Shown: positions 1 through 8,926, counted from the stretch's first letter. The stretch is DNA of 64,000 nt from Halorussus lipolyticus (GCF_029338375.1 NZ_CP119804.1:1550001-1614000), one strand, 5' to 3'. Notes: generated by a model not told the origin, from the sequence alone. Numbers and translations: made by a program.

Positions 1-71
1 GCGACGACGCCTTCGTCCGCGTCGAGCAGACCAGCGACGGCGACGTTACCACCTTCCAGATTTCTTGGTAG
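1..71 (+). CDS. 3' end of a gene that starts outside the window
   Basis: Only the last 22 codons and a TAG stop (69-71) are present; the tail ends in ...TTFQISW. The acidic composition fits a haloarchaeal protein, but the fragment is too short to identify. It converges on the BKACE-type gene at 104. Confidence 0.55.
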   Translation, partial: DDAFVRVEQTSDGDVTTFQISW

Positions 72-103
72 CGCCCCGCGTTACCGAGGCGACTCTCTCC
101 GTC

Positions 104-1171
104 CTATCGCGGTGAGGTGTACTCCATCCCGAGGAACTCCCGCGCCCGGTCGGGGTCGGTGATGACCTCTCTGCCGAGCATCTCGGCGAGTTCGACCGCC
201 ATCTCCACGACTTCCGAGTTCTTCTGAATTAGTTCGTCCCGGTGGGGATAGCGCCAGTAGGCGTCCTCGATACCGACTCGGATGACGTTCGCACCGGCGA
301 CTAACCCCATCATCAGCATCGGAAGCCAGTTCCGACCGCCGGGATAGAGACCGACCACGCTGTTTTCGATACTCTGGCGCACGTTGTATATCTCCGAGAG
401 GACCTTGAAGTACGACCACGGGTCGTTCTCGGTGGTCAGCGAGTCGTGGGCACCCGCCCGGATGCAGAGGACGTGGGGTTCCCAGACTGTCTCGTCTTGG
501 TCGATGAGGTGGTGTTTGATGTCCCGCAGGACGTGGGTGTCGTAGAGTTGGAAGATGGGCTTGACGCCCTTGTCCTCGTAGTAGCGACATGCCTCCCGGA
601 TGGACGACATCGAGTGGAGCGCCCCCGCGCCGAACAGTCCCGGCGGCAGGATGACGCTCCCCTGACAGTACTTGTTGCCGTCGCCGCGTTCGAGGAGGTC
701 GGCCACCCCCGAGACGTAATCGGCGTGCGGGGCGACCTCCCACCCTTGCGAGAACGTCACCACGTCGCCGCACTCCTCGAACACGGGGTCGAGGAGGTCC
801 ACCAACAGTTCGTTGTCGTTCCACTGTGGACGGCGGTCCTCGTCGCGCGGGTGGACGTGGACCGCGGCGGCCCCGGCGTCCACGCTATCGACCAACTCCT
901 GAATCTGCTCGCCTTTGGAGTCGGGGACCGCGGGGTAATGCTCGCCGCCGGGTTGCCACCCCGGATACGCGCACTCGATGATGACCGGGCTGTCCATCGT
1001 GTCGATGGACTCCTGCTCGTGGACCGGGAAGAACTGCTTGGCGGCCTCCGCGGTGAACGTCCCGGAAGGCTCCAACTCGTCGAACGGGATGTCGTCGTAG
1101 AGGTTCCTGTGGAGCGCCCGGTCGTCGGAATCGGGGCCGTGGTCGTCGGCGTCGGAATTGGGACGAACCAT
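104..1171 (-). CDS. BKACE-family beta-keto acid cleavage enzyme (DUF849)
   Basis: This 355-residue protein belongs to the beta-keto acid cleavage enzymes, Zn-dependent TIM barrels that condense a beta-keto acid with acetyl-CoA and release acetoacetate plus a new acyl-CoA; the lysine-fermentation enzyme Kce is the archetype. The metal-binding HVHPRD motif is at about residues 105-110, and SPVIIECAYPG near residue 61 fits the first barrel strand. The physiological substrate cannot be read from sequence. I chose the ATG at 1171, because the frame extends upstream only to a TTG at 1213 and the ATG lies about 30 bases below a TATA-like CTTAAATAT. No other fermentation gene is adjacent, so its pathway is open. 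Confidence 0.85.
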   Translation of the reverse strand: MVRPNSDADDHGPDSDDRALHRNLYDDIPFDELEPSGTFTAEAAKQFFPVHEQESIDTMDSPVIIECAYPGWQPGGEHYPAVPDSKGEQIQELVDSVDAGAAAVHVHPRDEDRRPQWNDNELLVDLLDPVFEECGDVVTFSQGWEVAPHADYVSGVADLLERGDGNKYCQGSVILPPGLFGAGALHSMSSIREACRYYEDKGVKPIFQLYDTHVLRDIKHHLIDQDETVWEPHVLCIRAGAHDSLTTENDPWSYFKVLSEIYNVRQSIENSVVGLYPGGRNWLPMLMMGLVAGANVIRVGIEDAYWRYPHRDELIQKNSEVVEMAVELAEMLGREVITDPDRAREFLGMEYTSPR

Positions 1172-1186
1172 GTTTCCCCTCTTTTC

Positions 1187-1205
1187 AGTATTAATACTTA
1201 AATAT
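1187..1205 (-). promoter_or_regulatory. TATA box and 12-bp palindrome before the BKACE gene
   Basis: A perfect palindrome AGTATTAATACT (1187-1198) abuts and partly overlaps the TATA-like element 1197-1205. It ends 16 bases upstream of the ATG at 1171. The position between TATA box and start codon fits a repressor operator; this is inferred from position only. Confidence 0.4.
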
Positions 1206-1467
1206 TTCCTCAAGTGAAAATACGTCGCGGAACTCGCTCCTTTCGGAGATAAGTGTGCGATGAACGCATCTCAGGTGACGATGAGCCAGCGAAACCGGCC
1301 ACTGAGTTAGAGACGTCTGTTGTTACTCCAGAAGTAGCCCGTCTCCACTCGACTCCTGTCGTCGCCAGCCGCGATGCGACTCGACTACCCACTGATGGTT
1401 CTCGCCGAGTAGCGTCCGAAAAATGGAACCGCAAAAACCGGAGTGGTCCGGTAGTTAGTTAGCTAGT

Positions 1468-3522
1468 TTAGTTGCTACGGCGGAGCGCCAGTAGCGCGGC
1501 GGCGACGAGGGCGACGAGGGCAACACTCACGCCGAAGCCGGGGATGCCACCGTCACTGCTCGTGGTGGTGGTCTCCTCGGTCGTGGTTTCCTCGGTCGTG
1601 GTGGTGGTCTCCTCGGTCGTCTCCTCGGTCGTCTCCTCGGTCGTCGTGGTGGTCTCCTCGGTCGTCGTGTTGTTCGAGGAGGTGGTCGTGGTGGTCGGCT
1701 GGTCGCCTTCAGCGTCCGCGCTCACGGTACCGGAGATGGTGTCGTAATCGACACTCGCACCGGTGTTGCGGAGCGAGACGGTGAACTCGGTGCCGTTGTT
1801 GGCGTCACTGAAGTTGAGCGGGGCGGAGAAGCCGCCGTCCGAACCAACTTCGACGCTGGCCGACTTCAGGAAGGAACCGCCAGCCTTGGCCTGCACGGTG
1901 AATTCCGTGCCAGGCGCGAGGTTGGTGGTACCCGTGATGTTGGCCGAGCCAACAGGCACGACGACGTCGTTGCCGCCGTTGATTTCAGCCGAGCGGTCCT
2001 CGACGGTGAACGTCGTGGAGACCGTCTCGTTTTCGCTGACGAGCGAGTGGAACTCAGGCGTCACCGTGAAGGTGGCGTTCCACTCGCCGGTCGTGAGACC
2101 GTTCTCACTGACTTCATCGACTGCGTCGGTGTCAACAGCCGTGTAGAACGTGTTGTTCTCGGCGTCCTCGAACAGGCGCACGGCGTCGTTGTTACCCGAG
2201 AACGAAACGGGGTCGGAGTTCGGACCGGGGTTCTGCTCGACGAAGCTGAGCTTGAGACCGTCGGAGCTGACCGACGAGCTGAGCTGGCTCTTGTTGAGGT
2301 CACCGTAGAGGCCGGAGGCCTTGACCTGAACGACAGCGTAGTCGCCGGAGGCGACGTTGTCGCGGTCGGTGACGACGCCGGGCAGGTCGCTGACCGTGGT
2401 GTCACCGGTGATGGCGGAGTCGGGGGCGATCCACGACTGGGCCGTGTCGGTCGAACGCTGGCTGATCGACAGCGTTGCGACGTTGACAGCTCGCCAGTTA
2501 CCGTTCGCGTTGGTGTCCTCGATGGCGACGCTCAGCTCGTAGTTACCCGAGGCGAGCGGCGACGAGAGGTTCTCGCCAGCGCGGTAGACGACACCGTTAC
2601 TGTCGTTGTCGTTGGTCGTGGTCGTAACGAAGCTGTCCGAGGAGCCCTCGAGAGTGATGAAGCTGTCGTTACTGGGGTTGAGAGCGGTGTTGAGCTGGAT
2701 GGTCGCGTTGGAGCCGTCGTCGTCACCGTCCTGAACGTGAACGTCGGCGACGAAGTTCACGTCGGAGGAACCGATGGTGACGTTAGCGGTGTCGGTGTTC
2801 TCCATCTCGACCGGGATGTCGATGACGTCACCGCGCTCGTCGCTGATGACGCTCTGCGGGAAGTACGCGTTGACCGAGCCGGGCTCGGTGAGTTCGAGGT
2901 TGACGTCCTCGGACGCGGAGGTGTCCGTGACGTCAACGGTCAGCGTGTAGTTGCCCGTGCCGGCCGTGTCGGCGAGCGAGCCAATCGAGACGTTGATGTT
3001 GGTCTGGTTGTCACGGTTGACCGTAGCCGTCTGGTTGGTGAACCCGTCAGCCGTCGAGTTGATGCTGACGCTGAAGTTGCCCGCACGGTTGGTCTTGTCC
3101 AGCGTGAGGTTGACGTGGTTGGTGTCAGTCGTCGTGGAGACGTTCGTCTTCTTCAGCGAGAACGTCTGGGGCACGACTTGGAACTGGGTACCGGAGCTAC
3201 CGCTCTGGTCGGGACCCTGAAGGATGTACTTGCCTTCGAGGCCGTCCGACGAGAACGAGATTTCACCGCTACCGTTGGCTTCGTACTGGTCGACGTACGT
3301 ACCGACGCTGTTGTCCTCGTAGGTGTACAGCTGAACCGTATCGCCGTTCCAGTTACCGCTGTTCTGTGCTACAATCGTCTCCCCTTGGAAGACGATAGTA
3401 TCGTCGCTGAGGTTAGCTACAGCAGCAGCACTTCCTGCGGATGCAGTCACGCCGGCAACGACCGACATGACCAGCAGGGCAGACAGGAAGACACTGCGTA
3501 GCTTGTCTTTTGCGTTTGTCAT
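1468..3522 (-). CDS. csg: S-layer (cell surface) glycoprotein, PGF-CTERM anchored
   Basis: This is the 684-residue precursor of the S-layer protein that forms the haloarchaeal cell wall. It has a Sec signal peptide (about residues 1-34, ending GSAAA), a long beta-rich ectodomain with roughly twenty N-X-S/T sequons for N-glycosylation, a Thr/Glu-rich spacer (about 605-655) that is probably O-glycosylated, then a PGF motif (about 661-663), a hydrophobic helix and RRSN. That last tripartite end is the PGF-CTERM signal processed by archaeosortase ArtA with lipid attachment. I chose the ATG at 3522 because MTNAKDKLRSVFLSALL is the classical start; the frame runs 12 codons further upstream. It is shorter than the Haloferax protein (about 830 residues). 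The DNA of the spacer consists of imperfect GTCTCCTCG repeats. Confidence 0.92.
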   Translation of the reverse strand: MTNAKDKLRSVFLSALLVMSVVAGVTASAGSAAAVANLSDDTIVFQGETIVAQNSGNWNGDTVQLYTYEDNSVGTYVDQYEANGSGEISFSSDGLEGKYILQGPDQSGSSGTQFQVVPQTFSLKKTNVSTTTDTNHVNLTLDKTNRAGNFSVSINSTADGFTNQTATVNRDNQTNINVSIGSLADTAGTGNYTLTVDVTDTSASEDVNLELTEPGSVNAYFPQSVISDERGDVIDIPVEMENTDTANVTIGSSDVNFVADVHVQDGDDDGSNATIQLNTALNPSNDSFITLEGSSDSFVTTTTNDNDSNGVVYRAGENLSSPLASGNYELSVAIEDTNANGNWRAVNVATLSISQRSTDTAQSWIAPDSAITGDTTVSDLPGVVTDRDNVASGDYAVVQVKASGLYGDLNKSQLSSSVSSDGLKLSFVEQNPGPNSDPVSFSGNNDAVRLFEDAENNTFYTAVDTDAVDEVSENGLTTGEWNATFTVTPEFHSLVSENETVSTTFTVEDRSAEINGGNDVVVPVGSANITGTTNLAPGTEFTVQAKAGGSFLKSASVEVGSDGGFSAPLNFSDANNGTEFTVSLRNTGASVDYDTISGTVSADAEGDQPTTTTTSSNNTTTEETTTTTEETTEETTEETTTTTEETTTEETTTTSSDGGIPGFGVSVALVALVAAALLALRRSN
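1555..1690. repeat. Short tandem DNA repeat encoding the Thr/Glu spacer
   Basis: Imperfect repeats of GTC-TCC-TCG and GTG-GTG/GTC (on the plus strand) encode runs of TTEE and TTTTT in the S-layer protein. Such a repeat can change length by slippage and so change spacer length between strains. Confidence 0.6.
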
Positions 3523-4013
3523 TGTTGGTTTGGTTATTCGGTGACAGGTGTCTTTCACTTGCGTATCCCAGTGGAGAGGGGTGCTACGTTACTCGAATGC
3601 CTGTCTGGGTAGGGGTACACTCAACAGAATCCACCCTATTGTTAAATGCTTTGTGTGTTCAGATAGCTTTACAGAGTGTTATTATTTGTCATGGGTAAGT
3701 CTATAACAGAACGAATAAGTAACGAATCGGATAACAGTCTGGTGCCACTTGGACGCAACCCACTGGTTACGTAACCCGTGCTGTGTCCGCGGCCACCATG
3801 GGTAGGGACTTCACGCCGTCCCCCGGCGTGGAGCCATGGATTTTCCACCGACAACGTAGGCTGACTGTACTTGAGACATATCTCGAAGCAAATATTCGTA
3901 TCCCGTTCCTCAGAGTTCGCCTTTCCAACAGCAACTCCGCTTGAGACGTATCAGCTGACGTTCAAAACGAGAGACCTATCGCTCACCGAGGAGGAAAGTG
4001 TGGAAAACTGGTA
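3523..4013. other. Intergenic region upstream of csg, with a small hairpin
   Basis: This stretch should hold the csg promoter and a long leader (known for S-layer genes), but no TATA box stands out enough to name. A hairpin with 7-bp arms CACGCCG/CGGCGTG lies at 3812-3830 beside two CCATGG copies. No convincing gene was found; short frames here lack family character. Confidence 0.5.
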
Positions 4014-4084
4014 TGGGACCGCCGAGATTCGAACTCAGGTCCAACCGACCCCATCGGCTGAGGATACCGCTACCCCACGGTCCC
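4014..4084 (-). tRNA. tRNA-Pro (GGG)
   Basis: Read on the minus strand, the 71 bases fold as a full cloverleaf. The acceptor is GGGACCG/CGGTCCC with discriminator A. The D arm is GGGT/ATCC, the anticodon stem is AGCCG/CGGTT with loop ATGGGGT (anticodon GGG), and the T arm is CTGAG-TTCGAAT-CTCGG. There is no intron and CCA is not encoded. Confidence 0.93.
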
Positions 4085-4155
4085 GCAATGCACTCCGTGT
4101 GCAATTCGACAAAGGCACGTCCGTGAGTTAAGCGCTTCGTTTCGTAGCGGCCATG

Positions 4156-5235
4156 TCACTCGGAGTCGAACCCGTCGGCGTCTCGCGGAACCACGAGGTC
4201 CCCGTCGTCCCGAACCGCCATGCTCGCCAGCGCGTCGTTCTCGTAGACCGCAACGCCGTGCATCCGGCCCAGTACGTAGCCGTCGTGGTCGGACTCAACC
4301 GCGGCTTTCGGTTCACCATGCGGAGTACAGATGTCCGCGACGACCTCGCCCTCCGAAACCACGTCACCAGCCTCAACTCGGTGGCGCGCGATGCCCGGCG
4401 TCTCTGTGTGGGGATGGACTGCGCGCTTGACGGGGTACTCGACCGGCGCGTCCGGACCGACCGCGGCGGGGTCGGGGTCGCCGGGAAGGACGCCCAACTC
4501 GCGCATGACGTTCCGGACTCCCTCGACGCCTGCGGCGCGGGTGTCCTCCTCGACCACGTCGTGGCCACCCAGCTCTGCGGTGAACGCGGGGATTCCGGCG
4601 TTGTTCAGCGCCGCGCCCGCGGTCGAACGCTGGAGGTTCTGGTCGGTGTACTCCTGTGCAGAGTACTCGTTGACGACGGGCATCCCGAAGGCGTCCACGA
4701 GCGATTCGAGGCCGTCTGCGAGTTCACGGGCCTCGGATTCGGTGCGCTCCTCGCCGTAGAGAACCCTGTCCCGAATCACGAAGGGCATCGACCCGACGTG
4801 AGCGGTGTGGAGGTCCACGAGGGCGTCGGCCGACTTCTCGAACTCGTCGTAGACGCGCTCGTTTATCAACTGCTGGACGCTCGGCGGCCGACTGGTCTCG
4901 GCGTCGGGGTCCGGGAAGTAGCGGTTGGGGTCCTCGTCGTCGTAGTAGGAGGTCCGGGCGTTACGCCGCAGGCCCGCAGGGTTGAGATTCGGGATGCAGA
5001 CCACGGTGCCCCGGATTTCCTCGGCCAACTCGTCGGTCATCACGTCCTGCGCGACAGCGAGGCCCGTGACCTCGTTGCCGTGGATGGACGCCGTAATCCA
5101 GAGCGTCGGACCGTCGTCCTCGCCCTCCGCGATGAGGACCGGGAGGCGTTCGGAGGTGCCAGTGGGGAGGTCGGTCACGTCGAGCCAACCGGTGACGAGT
5201 TCGCCGGGTTCGGAGTCCGCAGTTCCGAGTTGCAT
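4156..5235 (-). CDS. Succinylglutamate desuccinylase/aspartoacylase-family zinc hydrolase
   Basis: This 359-residue M14-like zinc amidohydrolase removes an acyl group from an amino-acid-type substrate. Zinc ligands are in HGNE (about residues 52-55) and in DLHTAHVG (His about 143). NLNPAGLRRNAR (about 83-94) supplies substrate-binding Asn/Arg, and the Glu of FTAELGG (about 205) is the likely catalytic base. I chose the ATG at 5235; the longer upstream frame overlaps truB and has no family similarity. The substrate (N-acetylaspartate, succinylglutamate or other) is unknown. It lies 59 bases downstream of truB on the same strand and may be co-transcribed with it. Confidence 0.82.
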   Translation of the reverse strand: MQLGTADSEPGELVTGWLDVTDLPTGTSERLPVLIAEGEDDGPTLWITASIHGNEVTGLAVAQDVMTDELAEEIRGTVVCIPNLNPAGLRRNARTSYYDDEDPNRYFPDPDAETSRPPSVQQLINERVYDEFEKSADALVDLHTAHVGSMPFVIRDRVLYGEERTESEARELADGLESLVDAFGMPVVNEYSAQEYTDQNLQRSTAGAALNNAGIPAFTAELGGHDVVEEDTRAAGVEGVRNVMRELGVLPGDPDPAAVGPDAPVEYPVKRAVHPHTETPGIARHRVEAGDVVSEGEVVADICTPHGEPKAAVESDHDGYVLGRMHGVAVYENDALASMAVRDDGDLVVPRDADGFDSE

Positions 5236-5294
5236 AGAAACGAGGTGACCCGCGGCGGTGAAAAAAGTGAGTTTGGCGGCAGGCGACCGAGCAG

Positions 5295-6164
5295 TTACAC
5301 CAACACGCGCTCTAACTCCACGACCAGACCCTCCTCCGCCTCGGCATCGCCGACCATCGTCCCCAGACAGACCGCGGCCTCGTCTGGCGTGAAGCACGCG
5401 ACCAATTGGCCTTCCTCGGCGCTCTCCGCGTCGATGACGCCGGGCGCGTAGATTTGGGCACCGTGGGCGACCTCCTCGGCGGCGCTCGGTGCGATGGTGA
5501 TTTCGGGCAGGTGCGAGAGGGCGCGCTCGGCGGGGTGGACGACCTCGCGTAGCCAGTCGGATTCGCCGTCCTCGCGCCATCTGGCCAGTCCGTCCGCCAA
5601 ATCTTCCATCGTGACCAGCGTCGCGTCGTCGAAGGGGTCGGTCGCGGTCCGCCGCAAGTGGCCCATGTGCGCCCCGGTGCCGAGCGCGAGACCGAGGTCG
5701 TGGCAGAGTTTCCGGATGTAGGTCCCGCTCTCGCACCGAATCCGGAGGAGGGATTGGCGGTCTTTCACTTCTATCACGTCTAGTTCATAGACCTCGCGCA
5801 CGCGAAGTCGGCGGGCCACCGCGCTCTTTCTCGGCGGTTTTTGGTAGAGCGGCCCCTCGAACTCGGCGACGATGGCCTCGATGTCGGCGGGGGGTTTGTC
5901 GTGGAGTTCCAGCACCGCGACGTACTCCTTGCTCCCCTCCAGAAACACCTGCGAGAGGCGGGTCGCCGTGCCAGTCAAAACCGGGAGACAGCCCGTGACT
6001 TTCGGGTCTAAGGTTCCGGCGTGGGCGGCCTGCTCGACCTCGGCCATATCGCGGACCCACCCTGCGACTTGGTGGGCGGAGGGGCCGGGCGGCTTGTCGA
6101 GGTTCACGACGCCGAACTCGAGGAGGTCGGCGGGCGAACGGTCGTCGGGTGGTCCACGGAGCAT
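5295..6164 (-). CDS. truB: tRNA/rRNA pseudouridine synthase TruB/Cbf5
   Basis: This 289-residue archaeal Cbf5 is the catalytic subunit of H/ACA RNPs and also makes pseudouridine 55 in tRNA. The motif HAGTLDPKVTG carries the catalytic Asp at about residue 53. The downstream RKLCHDLG segment and a C-terminal PUA domain (about 205-285) are present. The ATG at 6164 lies 4 bases after the cmk stop, so the two genes form one transcription unit; cmk-truB is a common haloarchaeal pairing. The partners Gar1, Nop10 and L7Ae are not in this window. Confidence 0.9.
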   Translation of the reverse strand: MLRGPPDDRSPADLLEFGVVNLDKPPGPSAHQVAGWVRDMAEVEQAAHAGTLDPKVTGCLPVLTGTATRLSQVFLEGSKEYVAVLELHDKPPADIEAIVAEFEGPLYQKPPRKSAVARRLRVREVYELDVIEVKDRQSLLRIRCESGTYIRKLCHDLGLALGTGAHMGHLRRTATDPFDDATLVTMEDLADGLARWREDGESDWLREVVHPAERALSHLPEITIAPSAAEEVAHGAQIYAPGVIDAESAEEGQLVACFTPDEAAVCLGTMVGDAEAEEGLVVELERVLV

Positions 6165-6168
6165 GGGG

Positions 6169-6744
6169 TCAGAACTCGTCGTCCAGTTCGACGGGGTACT
6201 TGCCCTCGTCGTCGGCGGGTTCGTACTCCTCGACCGCGGTGGTGAGCATGTCCACGACCGCCTCGGCGTCCCACCGGGCGGTGTTGATGGCGAGGTCGTA
6301 GATGGTGAGGTCGGTGATGTCGATGCCGTAGTACTCCTGATAGCGGTCGGCCTCGCTCCCCTCGCGGGCCGCGGTCTCCTCGCGGGCGTCCTCGACGGTC
6401 TTGTCCTCGCGGTCGGCGATGCGGGCAGACCGAACGTCCAGCGGCGCGTCGAGCCACACCCGGAAGTCGGCGTGTTCGCCCGCCAGCCACCCGGCGAGGC
6501 GGGATTCCAGCACCACATCGTCGCGCTCGGCGGCGATTTGCTTGAGTCGCCGGTCTAAGTCGCGGTCGATTTGGTCGTCCTCCTCGGCGAGTTTGTTGAA
6601 CTCCAGCGTCGTGTAGCCTCGCTCGTCGGCGAGTTCGCGGAAAATATCTCCGCCGCTGATGTGTTCGAGTCCGAGGACCGACGAGAGTTCGGAGGCCGTC
6701 GTACTCTTTCCGACACCCGGTGGTCCGGAGACTGTGATTAACAT
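6169..6744 (-). CDS. cmk: (d)CMP kinase
   Basis: This 191-residue archaeal cytidylate kinase phosphorylates CMP/dCMP with ATP in pyrimidine salvage and lipid precursor supply. The P-loop GPPGVGKST is at residues 7-15, followed by [10 protein letters not shown], the nucleoside-binding segment LESRLAGW, and a LID region with [10 protein letters not shown]. The ATG at 6744 sits about 20 bases below a TATA-like element (6763-6771). It is the first gene of cmk-truB. In many haloarchaea adk and the DUF106 gene lie directly upstream; here those are at 49.7-51.6 kb. Confidence 0.9.
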   Translation of the reverse strand: MLITVSGPPGVGKSTTASELSSVLGLEHISGGDIFRELADERGYTTLEFNKLAEEDDQIDRDLDRRLKQIAAERDDVVLESRLAGWLAGEHADFRVWLDAPLDVRSARIADREDKTVEDAREETAAREGSEADRYQEYYGIDITDLTIYDLAINTARWDAEAVVDMLTTAVEEYEPADDEGKYPVELDDEF

Positions 6745-6762
6745 ATCCCATCTCCGAGGCGG

Positions 6763-6771
6763 AGTATAAAA
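6763..6771 (-). promoter_or_regulatory. TATA box of cmk-truB
   Basis: On the minus strand the sequence TTTTATACT is centred about 23 bases upstream of the cmk ATG, the distance expected for a leaderless or very short-leader haloarchaeal transcript. Confidence 0.5.
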
Positions 6772-6902
6772 GGGGTTTTGAACTTCTCCGGGGGTTCGCC
6801 CTGTTACCCCGTAACTCGCGGCGACCCCGCTCGGCGGCCGACTGACGCCCGTCCGACGACGGAAAAGCGCGGCCGGTCGCGGTCGATTCGGAATCGGCCT
6901 CG

Positions 6903-7412
6903 CTACAGTCCGGGGTCGGCCTTCCGTCGCTCGTCGCGGACCGCCCGAAGCACGTCTTGGCGGGCGACGATACCCAAGAGTTTGCCGTCGTCGTCCACAA
7001 CCGGCAGGCGGTTGATGTCTCGGTGGTCGTCGGCCAACAGGTCGAGGAGGGCGTCGAAACCGTCGTCGGGTGCGACCGTCACTACGTCCTCGGTCATGAC
7101 CGTGCTGACCGGCTTGCCGGCGTGTTTCAGCAGGTCGAGTTCGGTGTCGAGGTCGTCCCACGACAGGTCGATGGCGTACTCGATGGTTTCGAGGAAGGGT
7201 GGGAAGCCGACCGGAATCCAGAGCGTGCGGTCGCTCGGTTGGAAGATGTGAACGAGGTCGTGTTGGGTCACGATGCCGACCACTCGCTCGTCGTCGTCCA
7301 CGACCGGGAAGCCGTTGAAGTCCGCGCGCCCGAGACGAGTCAGTACTTCGCTTATCTCGTCGTCGGGGTGAGCGGTCTCAACGTCGGTCGTCATCAGGTC
7401 GCTCGCGTTCAT
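6903..7412 (-). CDS. Two-CBS-domain protein
   Basis: This 169-residue protein is made almost entirely of two CBS motifs, about residues 1-60 ([13 protein letters not shown]...[15 protein letters not shown]) and 98-160 ([13 protein letters not shown]...[14 protein letters not shown]). CBS pairs bind adenine nucleotides and act as energy or ionic-strength sensors. No enzymatic or DNA-binding domain is attached, so it probably acts on an unknown partner. It is transcribed alone between cmk and a divergent region. Confidence 0.83.
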   Translation of the reverse strand: MNASDLMTTDVETAHPDDEISEVLTRLGRADFNGFPVVDDDERVVGIVTQHDLVHIFQPSDRTLWIPVGFPPFLETIEYAIDLSWDDLDTELDLLKHAGKPVSTVMTEDVVTVAPDDGFDALLDLLADDHRDINRLPVVDDDGKLLGIVARQDVLRAVRDERRKADPGL

Positions 7413-7790
7413 GTCGGATACCGAAGCGGCGGCGGGCCGTATCGTTTCCGGTTGCGCGGTTGAGACGACGCCCGGAGCGACCCGGCGTCCCCTGACCTAC
7501 CGGCCGATACCAGCGGTCGTTTGCCGGGTGGGTACTGGACAGAGGTATCGCCACAGGGAAACTTATAGGATTGTTATACAGCTAAATATAATTCTTAAGG
7601 ACAAGTCATTATTTCTTAGGGCAGTTCGCCGGTACGAAGGTTTAGGTCCGAGGACGGGACCAACCCCTCGCGTGCCGGTTCGACGTGCCAACAGCGTTGT
7701 CGGTCTCCCGACGCTACTGGCGAGGAGACTCGTCGCGCTGATTCGACTATTCGGGCAAGCCTTACCCTCGCTCGCGTCGTCTCCTCGCTC
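7413..7790. other. Intergenic region with an AT-rich core
   Basis: There is no gene. The segment 7559-7620 is conspicuously AT-rich (TTATAG, TAAATATAAT, TTATTT) and is the likely promoter-bearing part for the small zinc-finger gene or for a leader upstream of it. No repeats were found. Confidence 0.4.
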
Positions 7791-7892
7791 ATGGGGGACC
7801 AGAAGCAGTACGTCTGCGAGGCCTGCGGCGAACCTTTCGACTCCGAGGAGGACCTCCGCAGACACATGTACGCCGTGGGCTTGGTCGAGTAG
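7791..7892 (+). CDS. 33-residue zinc-finger protein
   Basis: ATG at 7791 opens a 33-codon frame ending TAG at 7890-7892. CEACGEPFDSEEDLRRH gives Cys9-X2-Cys12 and His25 with the spacing of a C2H2 finger. The second His is absent: the chain ends MYAVGLVE. Similar short haloarchaeal zinc-finger proteins ending DVGLV or AVGLV are known, and such micro-proteins often act as regulators. Its role here is unknown. Confidence 0.6.
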   Translation: MGDQKQYVCEACGEPFDSEEDLRRHMYAVGLVE

Positions 7893-8122
7893 GCCGCTCC
7901 TCGTCGCCTCGCCCGCGTCGCGCCGGCCGCCGAGACCACCGCGAAACCCGCCACGCGAGCGACCGCTCCGTCGGCCCCGAGAGCGACCCCGACGCCGGTT
8001 TCGGACGCCGCCGGACCGACTCGACAAGCCGCCGCCCCGCCGATTCGAGGCGACGGCGCGTCAGCCATCCCCGACCCGCCGGTCGCTGGCGGCGGGCGGA
8101 TAGCCGCGGCTCCGTCCCGCGC

Positions 8123-8773
8123 TCAGTCGCTCGCTCGGGAGTCGCCGGGGTTGCGGTCGGCCCGAGACGGCGGTGGAATCTGGGACTCGCTGGACTCCGG
8201 GCGTTCCGGCAGGAGACACCGGTCGGTCTGGCGATTGACGTGGGCGTACTCCTCGGGGGAGTTCGCCAGCGCGTGGGCCGGGTTCTGGTCGCTTTCGAGG
8301 ACCGCCGCGCGGACCTCGCCGAACCGGCAGACCCGAGCGCGGATGCCGCGCCAGTGGTTGCGACCGGCGGTCGGGACTGTCAGTTTCCGCGGCGGGGTGT
8401 GGTCGGACCGGCGGGTCGCCAGCGTCGCGCTGTTGACGTTCGCGGCGAGGTCGTCGTGGTCCACGAGGACGCCGACGCGAGCGCCGGTCGGAGCGCGCTC
8501 TGCGAGTACGTCGAGACCGAGGTGGAGCGCCCGATACTCGGCGACGTTGTTGTCCGTGACCGAGCGGTCGGGGACCGAGAGGCGAGCGACCTGCTCGCCG
8601 TCTCGCGTTTCGATGATAGCGCCCAGTCCACCCTCGTCGCTGTCGAGGTTGTACGAACCGTCGGTGGCGACGTAGAAATCGCGGTGATGCGTCCGCGGCG
8701 GGTGGGCGATGTGCGGCGTGGGCGATTCGTCGAACAATGCCCGGAGCGGGGAGGAACGGCCGTGAACGGCCAT
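8123..8773 (-). CDS. rnhA: Ribonuclease HI-like protein (first of two)
   Basis: This 216-residue protein has an RNase HI fold that cleaves RNA in RNA/DNA hybrids. Catalytic acids are visible: Asp38 in TDGSY, Glu79 in AEYRAL, Asp105 in VDHDDL, and a late Asp in ESDQNPAHALAN. The ATG at 8773 (MAVHGRSS) was preferred over an upstream start at 8797. The C-terminal 35 residues are polar and rich in Ser, Pro and Arg, beyond the catalytic fold. A second, differently organised RNase HI gene lies at 40015. Confidence 0.78.
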   Translation of the reverse strand: MAVHGRSSPLRALFDESPTPHIAHPPRTHHRDFYVATDGSYNLDSDEGGLGAIIETRDGEQVARLSVPDRSVTDNNVAEYRALHLGLDVLAERAPTGARVGVLVDHDDLAANVNSATLATRRSDHTPPRKLTVPTAGRNHWRGIRARVCRFGEVRAAVLESDQNPAHALANSPEEYAHVNRQTDRCLLPERPESSESQIPPPSRADRNPGDSRASD

Positions 8774-8877
8774 ATATCCTGTTTCGGTTCGTGACAACTT
8801 AAACTTACGGCCCGCGTCCGGTGTGGTCGAAATCGCTTCAGAGCGTCGTCAAGAAGGTGTGATTACGGCGTCGTACC

Positions 8878-8903
8878 GTGTGGTTTGCCACACCATATTT
8901 ATG
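8878..8903 (+). promoter_or_regulatory. Promoter and palindromic operator of the peptide transporter operon
   Basis: An inverted repeat GTGTGG-TTTG-CCACAC (8878-8893) directly abuts a TATA-like CATATTTATG (8894-8903). The TATA element is about 28 bases above the ATG at 8927, consistent with a leaderless transcript. The palindrome would overlap the BRE, so a bound regulator could block TFB/TBP. Confidence 0.5.
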
Positions 8904-8926
8904 TTCTAGTGTATGTTTGAAATGGT

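Noticed and set aside
2047..3501. Long open frame antisense to the S-layer gene
   Set aside because: Val/Asp/Arg-rich shadow of a GC-rich gene; the minus-strand protein has a signal peptide, sequons and PGF-CTERM.
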